Part shown: one piece after another, positions 8,339 to 20,115 of the stretch
Layout: the number at the start of each line of letters is the position of its first letter
Numbering within the stretch: position 1 is the first letter of the stretch
Assembly (NCBI GenBank): GCA_037179515.1
Contig: JAXCGZ010021988.1
Coordinates: 1 to 22,800, forward strand
Source of the DNA: Halocaridina rubra
Taxonomy: Eukaryota > Arthropoda > Malacostraca > Decapoda > Atyidae
Length of the DNA: 22,800 bases
Direction of reading: 5' to 3'
The notes under the pieces: model-generated
Databases searched by the model: none
Told to the model about the DNA's origin: nothing
Seen by the model: the letters and a program-made list of their open reading frames with translations, nothing else
Program-made: the position numbers and the translations under genes

Positions 8339-8728
8339 TTTCATTACAGCATCCGACTCTGCCACGTTGATATGATTATAGTCCTCTTTCTTCCTCAACC
8401 ATGCACCATCCTCCACTGTTTCATTGTCAGTCTCTAAGATTACTCCTGTAGCAATACTGCTTGCATCGCACCACACGACACCCTTACCTAACTTCGGGGC
8501 ATACCATCTCCCTCTCACTGGGTCCTCTTGCTTCACACTTCTTATAATCTCTTGCAGCATCTGCATCGTTTGCTGCTCGACCTTGTCTTCCCATCTGTTG
8601 CCCTCTGCTCTCCTCTTTACGTAACTACAAGCTACCCGTAACCAACCTGCCACAGGATAATGGCCCACCAATTTTCCGCACACAGAAAACAACTTTCTCC
8701 TCCTTAAGCCTTGCTGTACTTCCGAAAT
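8334..8728 (-). pseudogene. Older LTR element: RT-RNase H connection and RNase H, proximal part
   Basis: The frame continues from the RT segment through an in-frame TAG near 8728. Visible are KLFSVCGKLVGHYPVAGWLR, then VVWCDASSIATGVILE (first RNase H Asp) and NHINVAESDAVMKGV (catalytic Glu). The frame is broken exactly at the Ty3/Gypsy insertion and resumes at 3480 with the next catalytic-Asp segment. The style is known from pol genes of many invertebrate LTR elements and differs strongly from the nested element, so this is an unrelated older copy. Confidence 0.85.
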
Positions 8729-9280
8729 CTAAGTACCCCTACGGAAAACGAGCTCACCATTCTTCCCTCTTTCCAATCTCAGACCCAAAGCAGTTCCCCC
8801 TTCTAGTGGCTCAGGTGGTTTTGTAGACAGCCCATACAGACGCAGCTGCTCCACGACTTCCGATACACAAACCTTTGTCTCTTCTATCAGTATATCGTCT
8901 ATATACGAATTTGTGGCCGCTTCCATCCCTTTCTTCTTGCTTAATACTGTCTTGATGATCTTGGTCATGATTATTGGTGCTGAACTTAGTCCAAAGCCCA
9001 GCCTTGTTAGGCAGTATGTCCTTCCTATATAATTCACAAGTTGGTATTTCCACAGCTTCTCTGCAACGTGGACTTGCAGATCAACTATAGCAGAGGCCCC
9101 ACTCATCTGCCTCCACTCCCTCAGCGTCTCACTGCAAACATCAGCAACGTCATCTCCAGTGTGAGACATAACGTATTGGTTAAGTTCGCGGTAGTCCAGT
9201 ACTGGCCGAACTTTGTTCTTGTTTGGCTAAACCACAGCCATCAATGGTAGCACTCCACATTCTACTTCCATCCCCCATGG
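8729..9280 (-). pseudogene. Older LTR element: reverse transcriptase remnant
   Basis: Read downward from about 9280, the remnant contains LVPWG, then KVRPVLDYRELNQYV (fingers motif), YCLTRLGFGLSSAP (palm) and NSYIDDILIEE, the YIDD catalytic box. A TAG stop follows GVLPLMAVV near 9230 and another TAG lies at the RNase H junction. Most of RT is in one frame, so decay is moderate. FGLSSAP and YIDD are general RT features; the clade is left open. Confidence 0.85.
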
Positions 9281-9395
9281 CACCAGTATACCTTCATCGA
9301 TCCACCTCTACACCTCTCGGTCAAATTCTTTTCTAATGTGCTCTCTCATAGCAGCCCACCTTGTTCTTTAACACCTGTAGCCCCTCTTTCAAATA

Positions 9396-10043
9396 TCACT
9401 CCACCACCCACTTAGTACCATCAAACCCTGCAATGAAATTCTTGTCCACAATCTTGCACAGACTGGCCTTCTCTTCTGTGGCTAGCTCTCCTATCAACTT
9501 CCCATCTTCCTTGGCTTTCACTTTTCCTGCCACCCTTTCCAGCCCTGCATTCACAACTGTCACTGCACACCTTATCCTGCCTCTCGCTACTTGCAAAATG
9601 TTCACTGGTACCAGCACATTGCCAAAAACTGCAAATCCATCACGAATTGTCACATCACCCAGTCTGTTAATCATATCTATTCCCATTACTACATCTATGC
9701 CAATTATCACATTAGCAATCACAATTGCTGTAGTTCTCAGGTATATTCGTTGCAATGTCAACTCTATCTCTTTACTGCCCTCACATTCAATCTGTCTTTC
9801 ATCCACCGTTACTAACCCTTCTACCTTTGCTGTGCATTTCCCCACCAATTGAGAAGCACATACTGTGACGGAACAACCTGAATCGACAAGTGCCCTCACC
9901 TTCCTTCCTCCCATGCTAACACTGATCACTGGAATTAAGGTGGAAATGCCATTAGTTGTCTGAGGGGGTAGCTTCCGGCACAGCAGCTCCCCCTTGCCCA
10001 TTTCCCTGCTTGCAGCGGCTAGTAATATGACCTTCCTTCCCAT
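9396..10043 (-). pseudogene. Older LTR element: aspartic protease region
   Basis: An open frame of 215 residues includes VRALVDSGCSVTVCA, the retroviral-type aspartic protease active site D-S-G, about 60 residues in, followed by IIGIDVVMGIDMI, a flap and second-half-like segment. It overlaps the zinc-knuckle frame (9952-10182) in another frame. In an intact copy these would be fused or linked by a frameshift; here either programmed shift or decay is possible, but the other breaks favour decay. Between 9395 and 9280 the link to RT is frameshifted. Confidence 0.8.
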
Positions 10044-10740
10044 ACTTGAAGCACATTATGGGTGGTCGTGGCTCCTTGCACTCTCTTGCCATATGAAGCC
10101 CACAGCATCTGTAACAGCAAAACATCTTATTTTCTCCTTTTCTGCCTCCTTGCTGGCCTTGTGATGGCAAGACCTCCGGCAACTGGGACCTTTGCTACTG
10201 TAACATCAATGAAGGTCCTCTGGCTGCAACTTCTTGACCCCCACCACCTGATGTTAGCACTCTAGCTCTTACAATTAGCTCAGTCATATCTACTGCTTCA
10301 ACATCCTTTGTCTGCTGAAGTTTCATGGAGATCCGATCTGGGAAACCAGTCACAAATCTCAGCTTTACAGCCTGCTCCAGACCCTCTCCCTTCCATCCTA
10401 CCAGTCCTGCTAATTGCCTAATCTCATTTGCAAAAACATCCTGTCCAATGTGTCTTCCTAAGCCTTCCATAGGCCTCGAACGTCCTTTGTGAGAAGGCCA
10501 ACTTCAATCTGCTCTCGATCTTCTTGGCATCTAGCTGATCACCACCACTCATTTCGAGATACAAAGACAAAGCATCTCCTTCCAGGTACAAAGGTATAAT
10601 CTCCTTCCAGGTGCAAAGGTATAAAATTGACTAAATCCTTAACTTCCACTGATCTCGCCACCAACTCGGCTTTTCTTAGCCAGGCAACCACATCACCTTT
10701 GCCATCAAATGATTTCATCATTTCACCACACAATTTGCAT
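9952..10740 (-). pseudogene. Older LTR element: Gag remnant with zinc knuckles
   Basis: Three broken frames make up a Gag. At 10733-10625 is FDGKGDVVAWLRKAELVA and FIPLHLEGD. At 10470-10195 is FANEIRQLAGLVGW and FVTGFPDRISMKLQQ, typical of retroelement capsid regions. At 10182-9952 are two Cys-rich units, CYRCCGLHMAREC and CFKYGKEGHITSRC; the second has Tyr where the second Cys is expected. The frames are linked by frameshifts and a 24-bp tandem duplication near 10577-10625, so no Gag protein can be made. Confidence 0.8.
10577..10626. repeat. Short tandem duplication (about 24 bp) in the old Gag
   Basis: CTCCTTCCAGGTACAAAGG is followed directly by CTCCTTCCAGGTGCAAAGG, each with a TATAA end. 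The two copies differ by a base or so. The duplication shifts the Gag reading frame and adds to its decay. Confidence 0.75.
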
Positions 10741-11414
10741 TTTCCAGCCAGAGTGATATTTAGACGGCCTAAATAGCTTGTTCTCGAGATAGAAAAATAT
10801 AATGTATATCACTTACCTCAACTTAACTCCACCTGCACATGTTGGAAGTTAAAAGGCCACTCACAACTGTTAAAAACCCAATTTCTTGCCCCCTTTCTCA
10901 AAACCACCACACACAAGAAGAAATCAACACCTACACTGGGAGCTCCCGCTAAGCCTCCACAATGCAATAATAAAGCAATTCCGTCTCACAACTCAACCAA
11001 TAAAGAAATCCATCATACAACTCAACAATCCCACAAGCACTGCTATTCATCCTCGAAACGTCGTCCGAAAACTGTAAACAACATCCCGTTCACGGTGTTG
11101 CCAAACAGTGTTACCAGATCCAAATTATACAAAATCATAAACGAAAACTATTGTGTCCACATAACCACAGAGAATAAAGCAATAAACCTAAGAAAAACAG
11201 AATGATTCCACTGTTAATAATGAAACATGCAGACACCGTAATCGGCTTATGCAATTCCATAAATTCAAATGGACAAAAGGCCTATTTCTAGTATTTAATG
11301 TAAACTAGACAGTTCCAGGAATAACTTAATTTAGCTCGTATGTCATGTCATGTGGCAAATAACACTTATTTGCAAGAATATTCATTGCAGCTTTCACACG
11401 CTGTGTACATAGTG
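10741..11414. other. No gene recognised; possible 5' end of the older LTR element
   Basis: By position this should contain the leader and 5' LTR of the older retroelement, but I could not find a matching repeat on the far side near 2600-3010, nor a convincing primer site. The short + frame at 10886-11077 has no domain. Confidence 0.4.
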
Positions 11415-11959
11415 CTAGTGATGTTAAAATATCGAACTTTCCAGTATCGGTATCATTAACCATGATTTTTTAAATTTCAGCATTAAGAAAAATATGCATT
11501 TATTCACTGATTCGAAGGTAAAAATAAGTAAATAAATAAAGTGATATATTTTATTGCTTAAAGATTTAGTCATATCTTTCCTCTATACATAAGCTTCAAC
11601 GAATAAAAATTTACTGAAAAAAATCAATAACTTATTCAATTCAGTAAACTATATCCACAATGAAAATAAACCTTTCTCAAACAAAACAATTCAAACTATA
11701 GAAAGACTAGTTCAAAAAAGTATATAATGTTATTTATTATTTCCAGTGCATGACAATAGATTTTTAATGAAAGCTTTACTCGAACTAAAAAAATTATTAT
11801 ATCATGGTGAGAAAATGAGAATTTCCTAATTCAATGCAATAATAAGTAATGAAAATAAAAATTTACTGAAAAAAAAAATCACCTCCCTAATACAAAAAAA
11901 GAATAACAACATTTAAAAAAATAAAAAATAAAAACCGATACGATTATTTTTCATTTTGG

Positions 11960-12575
11960 AATACAGTACAGACCTGAGAAGACAAAGACTATTCAAAGAA
12001 TTTTCTGAAAGATTTTATCTCACTTTCGTGCATTACAACCCTGCTGCCGAGAACACCCTTTCAGATTCTTAATTGTAGGCTTGACTGAATGTAATGCATT
12101 ATAGAGTTTGTCTAGGTTATCTGTTCTTTTTAATGATACCTCAAAGCTCTTAAATTCCATGTTGACATCTAAATGTGCTGAAGGTTCATTTCTCAGTGGC
12201 ATTGTCTCTAATTCTTCTATCTTACAAATATTTTGCAAGCAATGGGTCATCATTTGCCCCCTTTCCAGCTTCTACTGCTTGAAGCAATAGAATTGAAGCT
12301 GAAGCCATCGAGGGAGGCGAGTTTTGCAATTTCTTCTTCAATAGCTTTGGGAGTGAGAAATGATGTTAACATCTTTTTTCTTTTAAGTGTTTCACCTTCC
12401 GTGTTCGAGTCAAAGTGAGTAATCTTATGTACGGATTTCAAGTGAACAAACAATCCTGTTGTTTAACCTTCACCACACTTTTTTACACTAAGCACTCGGC
12501 TTCGTCATTACCTTTCCTACTAAAATAATTCCAAGTGTACTTGATTTCTTCGGTAAAGAGCCACAATGCTAATTA
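11960..12575 (-). pseudogene. Decayed hAT-family transposase (BED finger and dimerisation domain, middle deleted)
   Basis: Read downward, the first part is a BED zinc finger: WNYFSRKG, then ECLV, a frameshift, KKCGEG, a stop, and TTGLFVHLKSVHK, followed by FLTPKAIEEEIAKLASLDG, a usual segment after BED fingers. The remaining part jumps to SLKRTDNLDKLYNALHSVKPT and, after a +1 shift, ERVFSAAGL, CTKVR and NLSENSLNSL, the hallmark C-terminal hAT dimerisation motif, with two in-frame stops. The catalytic RNase H-like core with its DDE residues is missing. The copy is therefore an internally deleted, frameshifted relic. Confidence 0.8.
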
Positions 12576-12947
12576 CTTTAAAACAAGAAAGTATTATCTT
12601 TTCAAAATTACAGTTGTGCCGCGTGCTGGTGGAGGTCAGTTAACTGAATAAAGACCAGTATTTATCATACAGGAACAGGACAACTGTGTGTCGAGCAGTG
12701 GACTATCTTGCAAATCCCAGGTGTGCAAAAAAGTTTTCATAATAAACAGGAACAGGACAGGATGTTACTGAGTGTACGTCTTGTAGCGCTCTGTCCTGCA
12801 GCTCACAGTAGTGCTAAAACGTTTTAATTCATATGAAACTGTTTTTCTTTAATTTTATTTATACAGAAAACTGTACTTTATTGTTTTTATACTGCCTAAT
12901 TATTGCTTTATTGTATATTTAACCAACTCCTACAAGGATAATTACTG

Positions 12948-13127
<180 letters not shown>

Positions 13128-13235
13128 CATAAAAAAATGTAAACATGAGCCCACTCCCAATACCTGTATTGTCTCTTCGGTAATGATACCGATAGGTTTT
13201 ATTTGATACTGGAATATTAATACCGGTATTCGTCC

Positions 13236-13970
13236 TTTGTACACACCTGCACGACAGTTAAGTATTTACTAGATCCGAAAAGCGACAGCATTTACATCTA
13301 TATCTTCTTGTAATTTTGTCCGTAAATTTGCGTATCAGTATCAATGTAGTTTATAATTTTTATATTTATTTTAATTTTAAATTTGTAGCTTGTGATTTTG
13401 TTCATTAATCTGGATTTGAGTATCAGTTTACTTTATATTCTTCTAATTTATTTTCAACATACTGTACTTCATATTAGTTACCTTACTATTTTTTACTTTA
13501 CTGTATACCACATCTTATCAAACTCTCAATTAAACACCAGCCAATACTTTTGCCTTTACTTCAGTATCAGTGTCAGCAAAAAGTAATTTTTTAATCTTTT
13601 ATCTACCTCTTCCTCTCTTCTTATATCTCCCGTGATGCCTTTTATGAATATATTAACAGCACTCAGCGTAAGGATTACATCTGCCAAAACAAGTCCTTCG
13701 CAAGAAGGCAACCGTCCTAGCCCTTGGTTGATAAGGGAGTCCGTGACGTAAAACCGGAACCGGATTAACAGCTAAGGAACTTAGCAATCCATTTGTCTTA
13801 GCTCAACTCCTACTTTGGGCCATTTGCTTCCTGCCTAACTTGTTCTTATGCATGTCTTATTATCCTCATAAATGCTGCATGACGTGGTCACATTGCTCCC
13901 CAATGCACCGTCTAAAATACCTTCTCTAAGCCCATGTAACTACTAAAATAACTCTCTCAAAAATCCTAAG
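13236..13970. other. AT-rich intergenic sequence, no gene recognised
   Basis: I saw no coding, RNA or repeat signal I can name. A less AT-rich block at about 13680-13800 (CCGTCCTAGCCCTTGG, AAAACCGGAACCGGATTAAC) may be another repeat fragment but is unassigned. Confidence 0.4.
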
Positions 13971-13980
13971 GGGTGAAATA

Positions 13981-14150
13981 GGGGCAATTGGTAGATCAAT
14001 GGTAAGAGTGCACGTCTTGAGGCTATTAACGCAGGTTCGATCCCATCGTGGGGCGTTTGGAAGGGTATTCAAGCCTTAATACCCCAGCTCTAACATGTCT
14101 ATGTCCACCCCAAATCGAATAGGGACTACTGTAGCACATAAAAAGGCGTA
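13981..14150 (+). mobile_element. tRNA-derived SINE (copy B)
   Basis: The head is tRNA-like, with an A-box region around GGTAGATCAATGGTAAGAG (13990-14008) and a perfect B box GGTTCGATCCC (14034-14044). The core GGGGCGTTTGGAAGGGTATT and then AGCCTTAATACCCCAGC follow, with a GTCCACCCC segment near the end. The core is shared with the copies at 2321, 15529 and 16769. Confidence 0.8.
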
Positions 14151-14159
14151 TATCCTAGA

Positions 14160-15528
14160 GAGTAAAACACATGTTCTACACTTATTTGTACACCAAAGTA
14201 TGTAAAAACGTTTCCACTATGACTCACTTACCTAGAACACTTTATTGGGCTGATTACCCGTTAGTACAATTGTTTAAAAAATAGAATAAATTTCCAGTTG
14301 CTGCATTCAGTGCTTTATTAAAAGTAGCTTTGTAAAAATTCCAAATTTTTTGAGAAATTACATAAATGATCCGTCAACAGTTCATGCTTATCATGGACTC
14401 TTATGGCAAAAGATTTCAAGACATAAGTACAAATGAGGCAATTGTATTTTCACAGATGGAACAGGTCTAATGGCTACAATAAGTCTATGGATACAACAAA
14501 AAATATTTCTCAGTGCAGATATTGCAAGTATATCTCTTAATCAGTATCCTAGATAAAATGCATTAATATAACAGCTAAAAAATCTTATACAGTACTAATA
14601 TGTTTTAGGATCTAAGTCACTTAATTATTCTCCTTTTAAAATGGCCTGAAGCACTACATATAATATTAAAAAATATTATTAACTTGCAATACTATTTTCT
14701 TAGTTATAATAATTCTGACATTAATTCAATATATGAGTATATCTATGCAAATATAAAATTAATTTCCCTCATATAACATAGCAACATCTGAATATAATCT
14801 GAAACTATTCACTTAAAAGACGTATTTATATATACCATAAAAGAAATAGGCAAAGTGAATAAATAAAGAGAGAGTATGAACACAATCCTTAGGGTGCCTC
14901 CAAAACACCCGTCTTGGGATAAAAGAGTAAACAAGAGATAATTGCAGATATATGGTGATCTATACAATACATAATATTTAAAATGAAAAACAAAATGATC
15001 ACAATCATTAAGAACCTCTAAAACACCAAACTCCCAGTTTTTGGTTTTAAGAACCAAGTGAAAATTAAGAGTTACATGGTCATTTATACTAATTAAATCT
15101 CAAAGAGCACTTTATGCATTACGATGTAAACTATTTAAAAAGCTATATCTAATTCCCTCAAAATATATCAGCTTCTTTGCTTACATTAAGCGAATAGGTA
15201 GACGACAGTCCCGAACTTTAAAGTATATGTGTACAATATGAACTACATAAAATTACACCTTAAAAGTACGAAAATTTTTACCCAGTACACTGCATGTTTT
15301 AAAGTCTAAAGAATACATTTTCTAACTTAGGCTACTGTAACCACTAAACCTACCTGCTAAGTGCCTATTTCCTGAGATAAAGAGATTATATATTTCCATC
15401 ACCAATAAAAATTATTGCCATTTGTTAACATAATGGAAAATGTTTTTGACAACTATTATTCCTAAATATTCTCAATGATCTGCATTATTTAATTTCATAT
15501 ATATGTCACATCACAATCTTCCATATTG
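14160..15528. other. AT-rich non-coding stretch with a possible diverged ~120-bp duplication
   Basis: No gene was recognised. CACAATCCTTAGGGTGCCTC with CCAAAACACC (from 14881) and CACAATCATTAAGAACCTCT with AAAACACCAA (from 15000) look like two diverged copies of a unit of about 120 bp. The - frame at 14809-15057 runs through this duplication and has no known domain. If the SPATA20-like gene has a long 3' UTR, part of this could be transcribed, but nothing in the sequence proves it. Confidence 0.4.
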
Positions 15529-15682
15529 AGGACCACGGTAGCCAAGTGGCTAGACTACTCAACTTGGAAGTTGACAAACACGAATTCGAGCCTATTACGG
15601 GGCGTTAGGAATGGATCCAGCCTTAATTCCCCAGCCACACTCTGTGTCCACACCCATAATGGGGATTAATAGATACATTTAT
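15529..15682 (+). mobile_element. tRNA-derived SINE (copy C)
   Basis: Clear tRNA-like head: A box TAGCCAAGTGGCTAGAC (from 15540), B-box region GAATTCGAGCC (15582-15592, one change from GGTTCGANNCC). The core GGGGCGTTAGGAATGGATCC with AGCCTTAATTCCCCAGCC aligns with copy B base for base over most of its length, then TGTGTCCACACCC. Confidence 0.82.
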
Positions 15683-15689
15683 CATGTAG

Positions 15690-16768
15690 TAGGTTGGCCC
15701 GTGGCAGCAGCTGCATCTTGCAATATTATAGCTGAAGGTCTTTTAGACTGAAGTAGGACTGTCCTGAACAGTTAGATGTTAAGTCCTCCTTCAGTTACGG
15801 ATCCTTTTCTGTGCCTACATCTACAACAAATATTCTTGTATATATGTTACAAATCTCTTATCCCTTCACATCTGACAAGTCACAACACTCTCAATGTTTC
15901 TCTTTCCTTAGTTTTCTTTGAGGTCAGGCCTGATGAGGGTAGTTTTCTTTGCCCGTCCTGGTGTCACAAGCATTACATAAAAAATCTTCAATATTTTTCA
16001 CATTAAGTATATACGTAAAATATTTTCTTTCATTTAGGAAGCATAAATATAATATTATTACAAACATGTCAAGTTTGCTACAAGTTACACATTACAGACA
16101 GCACAAAGTATGTATGATTCGGCCCTACTTACTCTATTGCAGAGCAAATGATTTTCACTCTTCTGAATACATGTATATCAAGTGTATGCAGCTAGTTAGA
16201 AATTAAATAGCAGACAAGTTTCAGTACTATTTACATCTACCATCACTGCAGAGCAATTGATTTCCACTATTTTGAAGATATCATAAGTGTACGTGTCTAG
16301 TGAGACAGCAAAGGTTAAAGTTTTACCTACAAACCTGTATGACAAGTTTCAAGCAGAAGAGCACGAAAAAGGAGTTAATTTAACACTTCAGATATAATAA
16401 TAACAATCCTCCAACTTTCAAAAGCAAATGTTATTTACGAGTCTTACAAAATATCTATTTGTATAATCATCAAAATATTAACTTCAAATAAAACCAGTAA
16501 CAAACAGCAAAAAGTTTGAGGGGACGTATGTTAATATAGAAATATATTGTTTAAGTTATCTGTTTACACTTGGAAAATGACAATTCCAGCTATATTGAGG
16601 ACAGGCAGAAGCTTATTAAATTTTGGACCATTTACCTCCTTTGATACTTCTGGTGATATAATACAAAAGTATCCCCTTTCTTTAAAGAAGTAGGTTCACA
16701 CACAAGTATCGCAAATCTGCTAATAAAAACGAAAGAAAAAAAAAAACAGTACTAGTATCTCAAGAAGA
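15690..16768. other. Non-coding stretch with diverged ~110-bp tandem units (16060-16350)
   Basis: GCAGAGCAAATGATTTTCAC near 16139 recurs as GCAGAGCAATTGATTTCCAC near 16248, followed by similar ATCAAGTGTATG or ATAAGTGTACG segments. GACAAGTTTC or GTCAAGTTTG appears near 16069, 16213 and 16340, suggesting about three diverged units. No coding evidence was found. The + frames at 15776-16006 and 15949-16206 have no domain. Confidence 0.5.
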
Positions 16769-17978
<1,210 letters not shown>

Positions 17979-18248
17979 TCACAATATAGTAGCTCCATGC
18001 GCCTTCAAAGTATCCTTAAGAAGGCAAGGTTTACTCACTGGCAGAGAGCACTTGAAATCCTGGCATACGTATGCTAGGGTCTCATCTGACTTTGGATGGT
18101 AGTTGCAGAGAGTAGGGTGGCGAGAATACATAAAAGAGTCATGGTTATCATCTGCAAGCATTATGACTTTGTTGGGGATTTGCAATCCATGTACAGTCTT
18201 CAGCATTTGCTTCAGTGATTCTGTACCATTTCTGCCAGCCAGAATAAT
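17979..18248 (-). CDS. SPATA20: Terminal exon of a SPATA20-like protein (thioredoxin-domain, YyaL/DUF255 family)
   Basis: This exon encodes the C-terminal 89 residues of a SPATA20-type protein, a conserved family with an N-terminal thioredoxin-like domain and a six-hairpin glycosidase-like body. It begins after an AG acceptor (complement of 18249-18250) in phase 0 with IILAGRNGTESLKQML, passes through IPNKVIMLADDNHDSF and ends with TLAYVCQDFKCSLPVSKPC and a TGA at 17979-17981. The vertebrate protein has the same ending pattern, with IPNKVL-LADGD and a final AYVC-x4-CS-P segment with two conserved Cys, as I recall it. Upstream exons were not found up to 22800, so the preceding intron is long or the earlier exons are outside the window. 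The frame is clean, with no sign of decay. The molecular function of the family is not firmly known. Confidence 0.8.
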   Translation of the reverse strand: MILAGRNGTESLKQMLKTVHGLQIPNKVIMLADDNHDSFMYSRHPTLCNYHPKSDETLAYVCQDFKCSLPVSKPCLLKDTLKAHGATIL

Positions 18249-18770
18249 CTGCCAAATTCAGTAAAAAAGTAGAGGGAGCAGTTAAAAGAAAATTGTATAA
18301 CAATGCTGTTAATTTACATCCACAAGAAATCTAGGTACGGTCATACGTGCAATGAGGCATTTTAGTATCCTGTCTGGTCCCCATTTCTCTCAGCAGTTTC
18401 ACTCTTCTATTCCATTCATTTCGAAATATTACAATTTTCATATGAAGGCTAGATACACTTCTCAATGTAAAAAAAAAAAAAAAACATATAAAAACAGTGT
18501 ATCTGAAATTATATGAAAAAAGTGTATCTGTGCATGCAGTAATAAAAAATATTTCATTTGCAACATTAAAGAATGAACTTTCCTCAAGTTTCATAATCTC
18601 TTAAGGAATCATACATAAAAAAATCATATAAACCTTGTCCACTTTTTCCGCACTTTTTTTTAACTACGAAATTGGAATAACACCCCTAAAAAATAATAGT
18701 AAAAAATGCGAAATTCGCGAATAATGCCCATACAATTTTTTTTTTTTTTTTTAATTTTAGTAAAAAATCA
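18249..18770. other. Start of the upstream intron of the SPATA20-like gene; homopolymer tracts
   Basis: No exon was recognised. It holds an A-run near 18470-18484 and a T-run at about 18736-18752 just before the 180-bp repeat array. The T-run plus the abrupt start of the array suggest an insertion boundary. Confidence 0.45.
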
Positions 18771-19631
18771 ATTGCCTCGGAGGCACTTTTCCGCCATCCT
18801 CCTTCTCTTCTACTGCTTAATGCGATAGGATATTATGAAGATAATGGAAAAAAAGCATTAAGAACAAACTGCAAACATATTTTCAATATAATATCGTCAG
18901 GGAAATAGCGTGCGAGGGCGCATCAACTGATACGGAAGTGGCAAAACGTTTGCTGATAGAAGTTTGTTCTCCCGCATCCTCCTCCTCTCCTACCGCTTAA
19001 TGCGATCGAATATCATGAAGAAAATTGTAAAAAAGCATTAAGAACAAACAGCAAACAAATTTTCGATATAATATCGTCAGGGAAATAGCGTGTGAGGGTG
19101 CATTAGCTGATACGGAAATGGCAAAACGTTTGCCAATAGATGTTTGTTCTCCCGCATCCTCCTCCTCTTCTATCACTTAATTCGATCAAATATTATGATG
19201 AAAATTGAAAAAAAAGCATTAAGAACAAACAGCAAACAAATTTTCGATATAATATCGTCAGGGAAATAGTGTGTGTGAGGGTGCATTAGCTGATACGGAA
19301 GTGGCAAAACATTTGCCAATAGATGTTTGTTCTCCCGCATCCTCCTCCTCTTCTATCGCTTAATTCGATCAAATATTATGAAGAAAATTGGAAAAAAAGC
19401 ATTAAGAACAAACAGCAAACAAATTTTTGATATAATATCGTCAGGGAATAGCGTGCGAGGGTGCATCAGCTGATACGGAAGTGTGACAAAACGTTTGCCG
19501 ATAGAGATTCGTTCTCCCGCATCCTCCTCCTCTTCTACCACTTAATGCGATGAAATATTATGAAGAAAATTAATGCTTAAGAACAAACAGCAAACAAACT
19601 TTCAATATAATATCGTCAGGGAAATAGAGTG
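18771..19631. repeat. Tandem array of ~180-bp repeats (five units, left block)
   Basis: The marker CGTCAGGGAAATAG or its variant recurs at 18895, 19075, 19256, 19439 and 19614, giving spacings of 180, 181, 183 and 175. Each unit also holds CCCGCATCCTCCTCCTCTTC, a GCTTAATGCGAT block, AAAAAGCATTAAGAACAAAC and CAGCTGATACGGAAGTGGC. Units differ by scattered substitutions and small indels, so the array is moderately old. Indels break any reading frame; the - strand frame at 19353-19541 lies inside a single unit. Confidence 0.93.
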
Positions 19632-19896
19632 TAGAGAATATATATATTTAATTTAAGTTTCCCCGATATACGTTTCTTTGTAACGAATTGTATAGTTTTC
19701 TTTTTCTTTCAGCTGACTTTGTTTACATTTAGATTTCGTGCAGCATGGTCGATATGTAAAGAAGATAGAATAATATTTAGAACCAAGTAATACTAATATG
19801 TAATATTGTACTATAATCTTGAAAATTAGATAAACCCCAAATAGAGTGAGTAAATAAATATTTTATGGGTAAGATATTGTGCCCTGAATAGTGATA
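19632..19896. other. Unrelated segment interrupting the 180-bp array
   Basis: After GGGAAATAGAGTG (ending 19631) the expected CGAGGGTGCATTAGC is replaced by about 265 bp of different AT-rich DNA, and the repeat resumes as AAGCATTAGCTGACACGG near 19897. The segment contains a splice-acceptor-like TTTCTTTTTCTTTCAG but no recognisable exon. No terminal inverted repeat or target duplication was seen. Confidence 0.6.
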
Positions 19897-20115
19897 AGCA
19901 TTAGCTGACACGGAAATGGCAAAACGTTTGCCGATAGGAGTTCGCTCTCCCGCATTCTCGTCCTCTTCTACTGCTTAATGCGATGGGATATTATGAAGAT
20001 AACGGAAAAAAAGCATTAAGAACAAACAGCAAACAAACTTTTGATATAATATCGTCAGGGAAATAGCGTGCGAGGGTGCATCAGCTGATACGGAGGCGGC
20101 AAACCGTTTGCATCC
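19897..20115. repeat. ~180-bp repeat array, right block (one full unit plus a partial)
   Basis: Carries the same blocks as the left array: CCCGCATTCTCGTCCTCTTC, GCTTAATGCGATGGG, CATTAAGAACAAACAGC, CGTCAGGGAAATAG at 20053 and CAGCTGATACGGAGGCGGC. It then ends at CGTTTGCATCCTCGC near 20115. Confidence 0.9.

Noticed and set aside
9361..9852. 163-codon + strand frame
   Set aside because: It is the antisense of the older element's protease frame, which has clear motifs (DSG) on the - strand.
18331..18594. Upstream exon of the SPATA20-like gene in the 87-codon - frame
   Set aside because: The translation is Phe-rich from an A-run and matches no part of the family that I know.
19353..19541. 62-codon - strand frame in the 180-bp array
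   Set aside because: Indels between repeat units (periods 175-183) break any frame; no protein repeat is kept.
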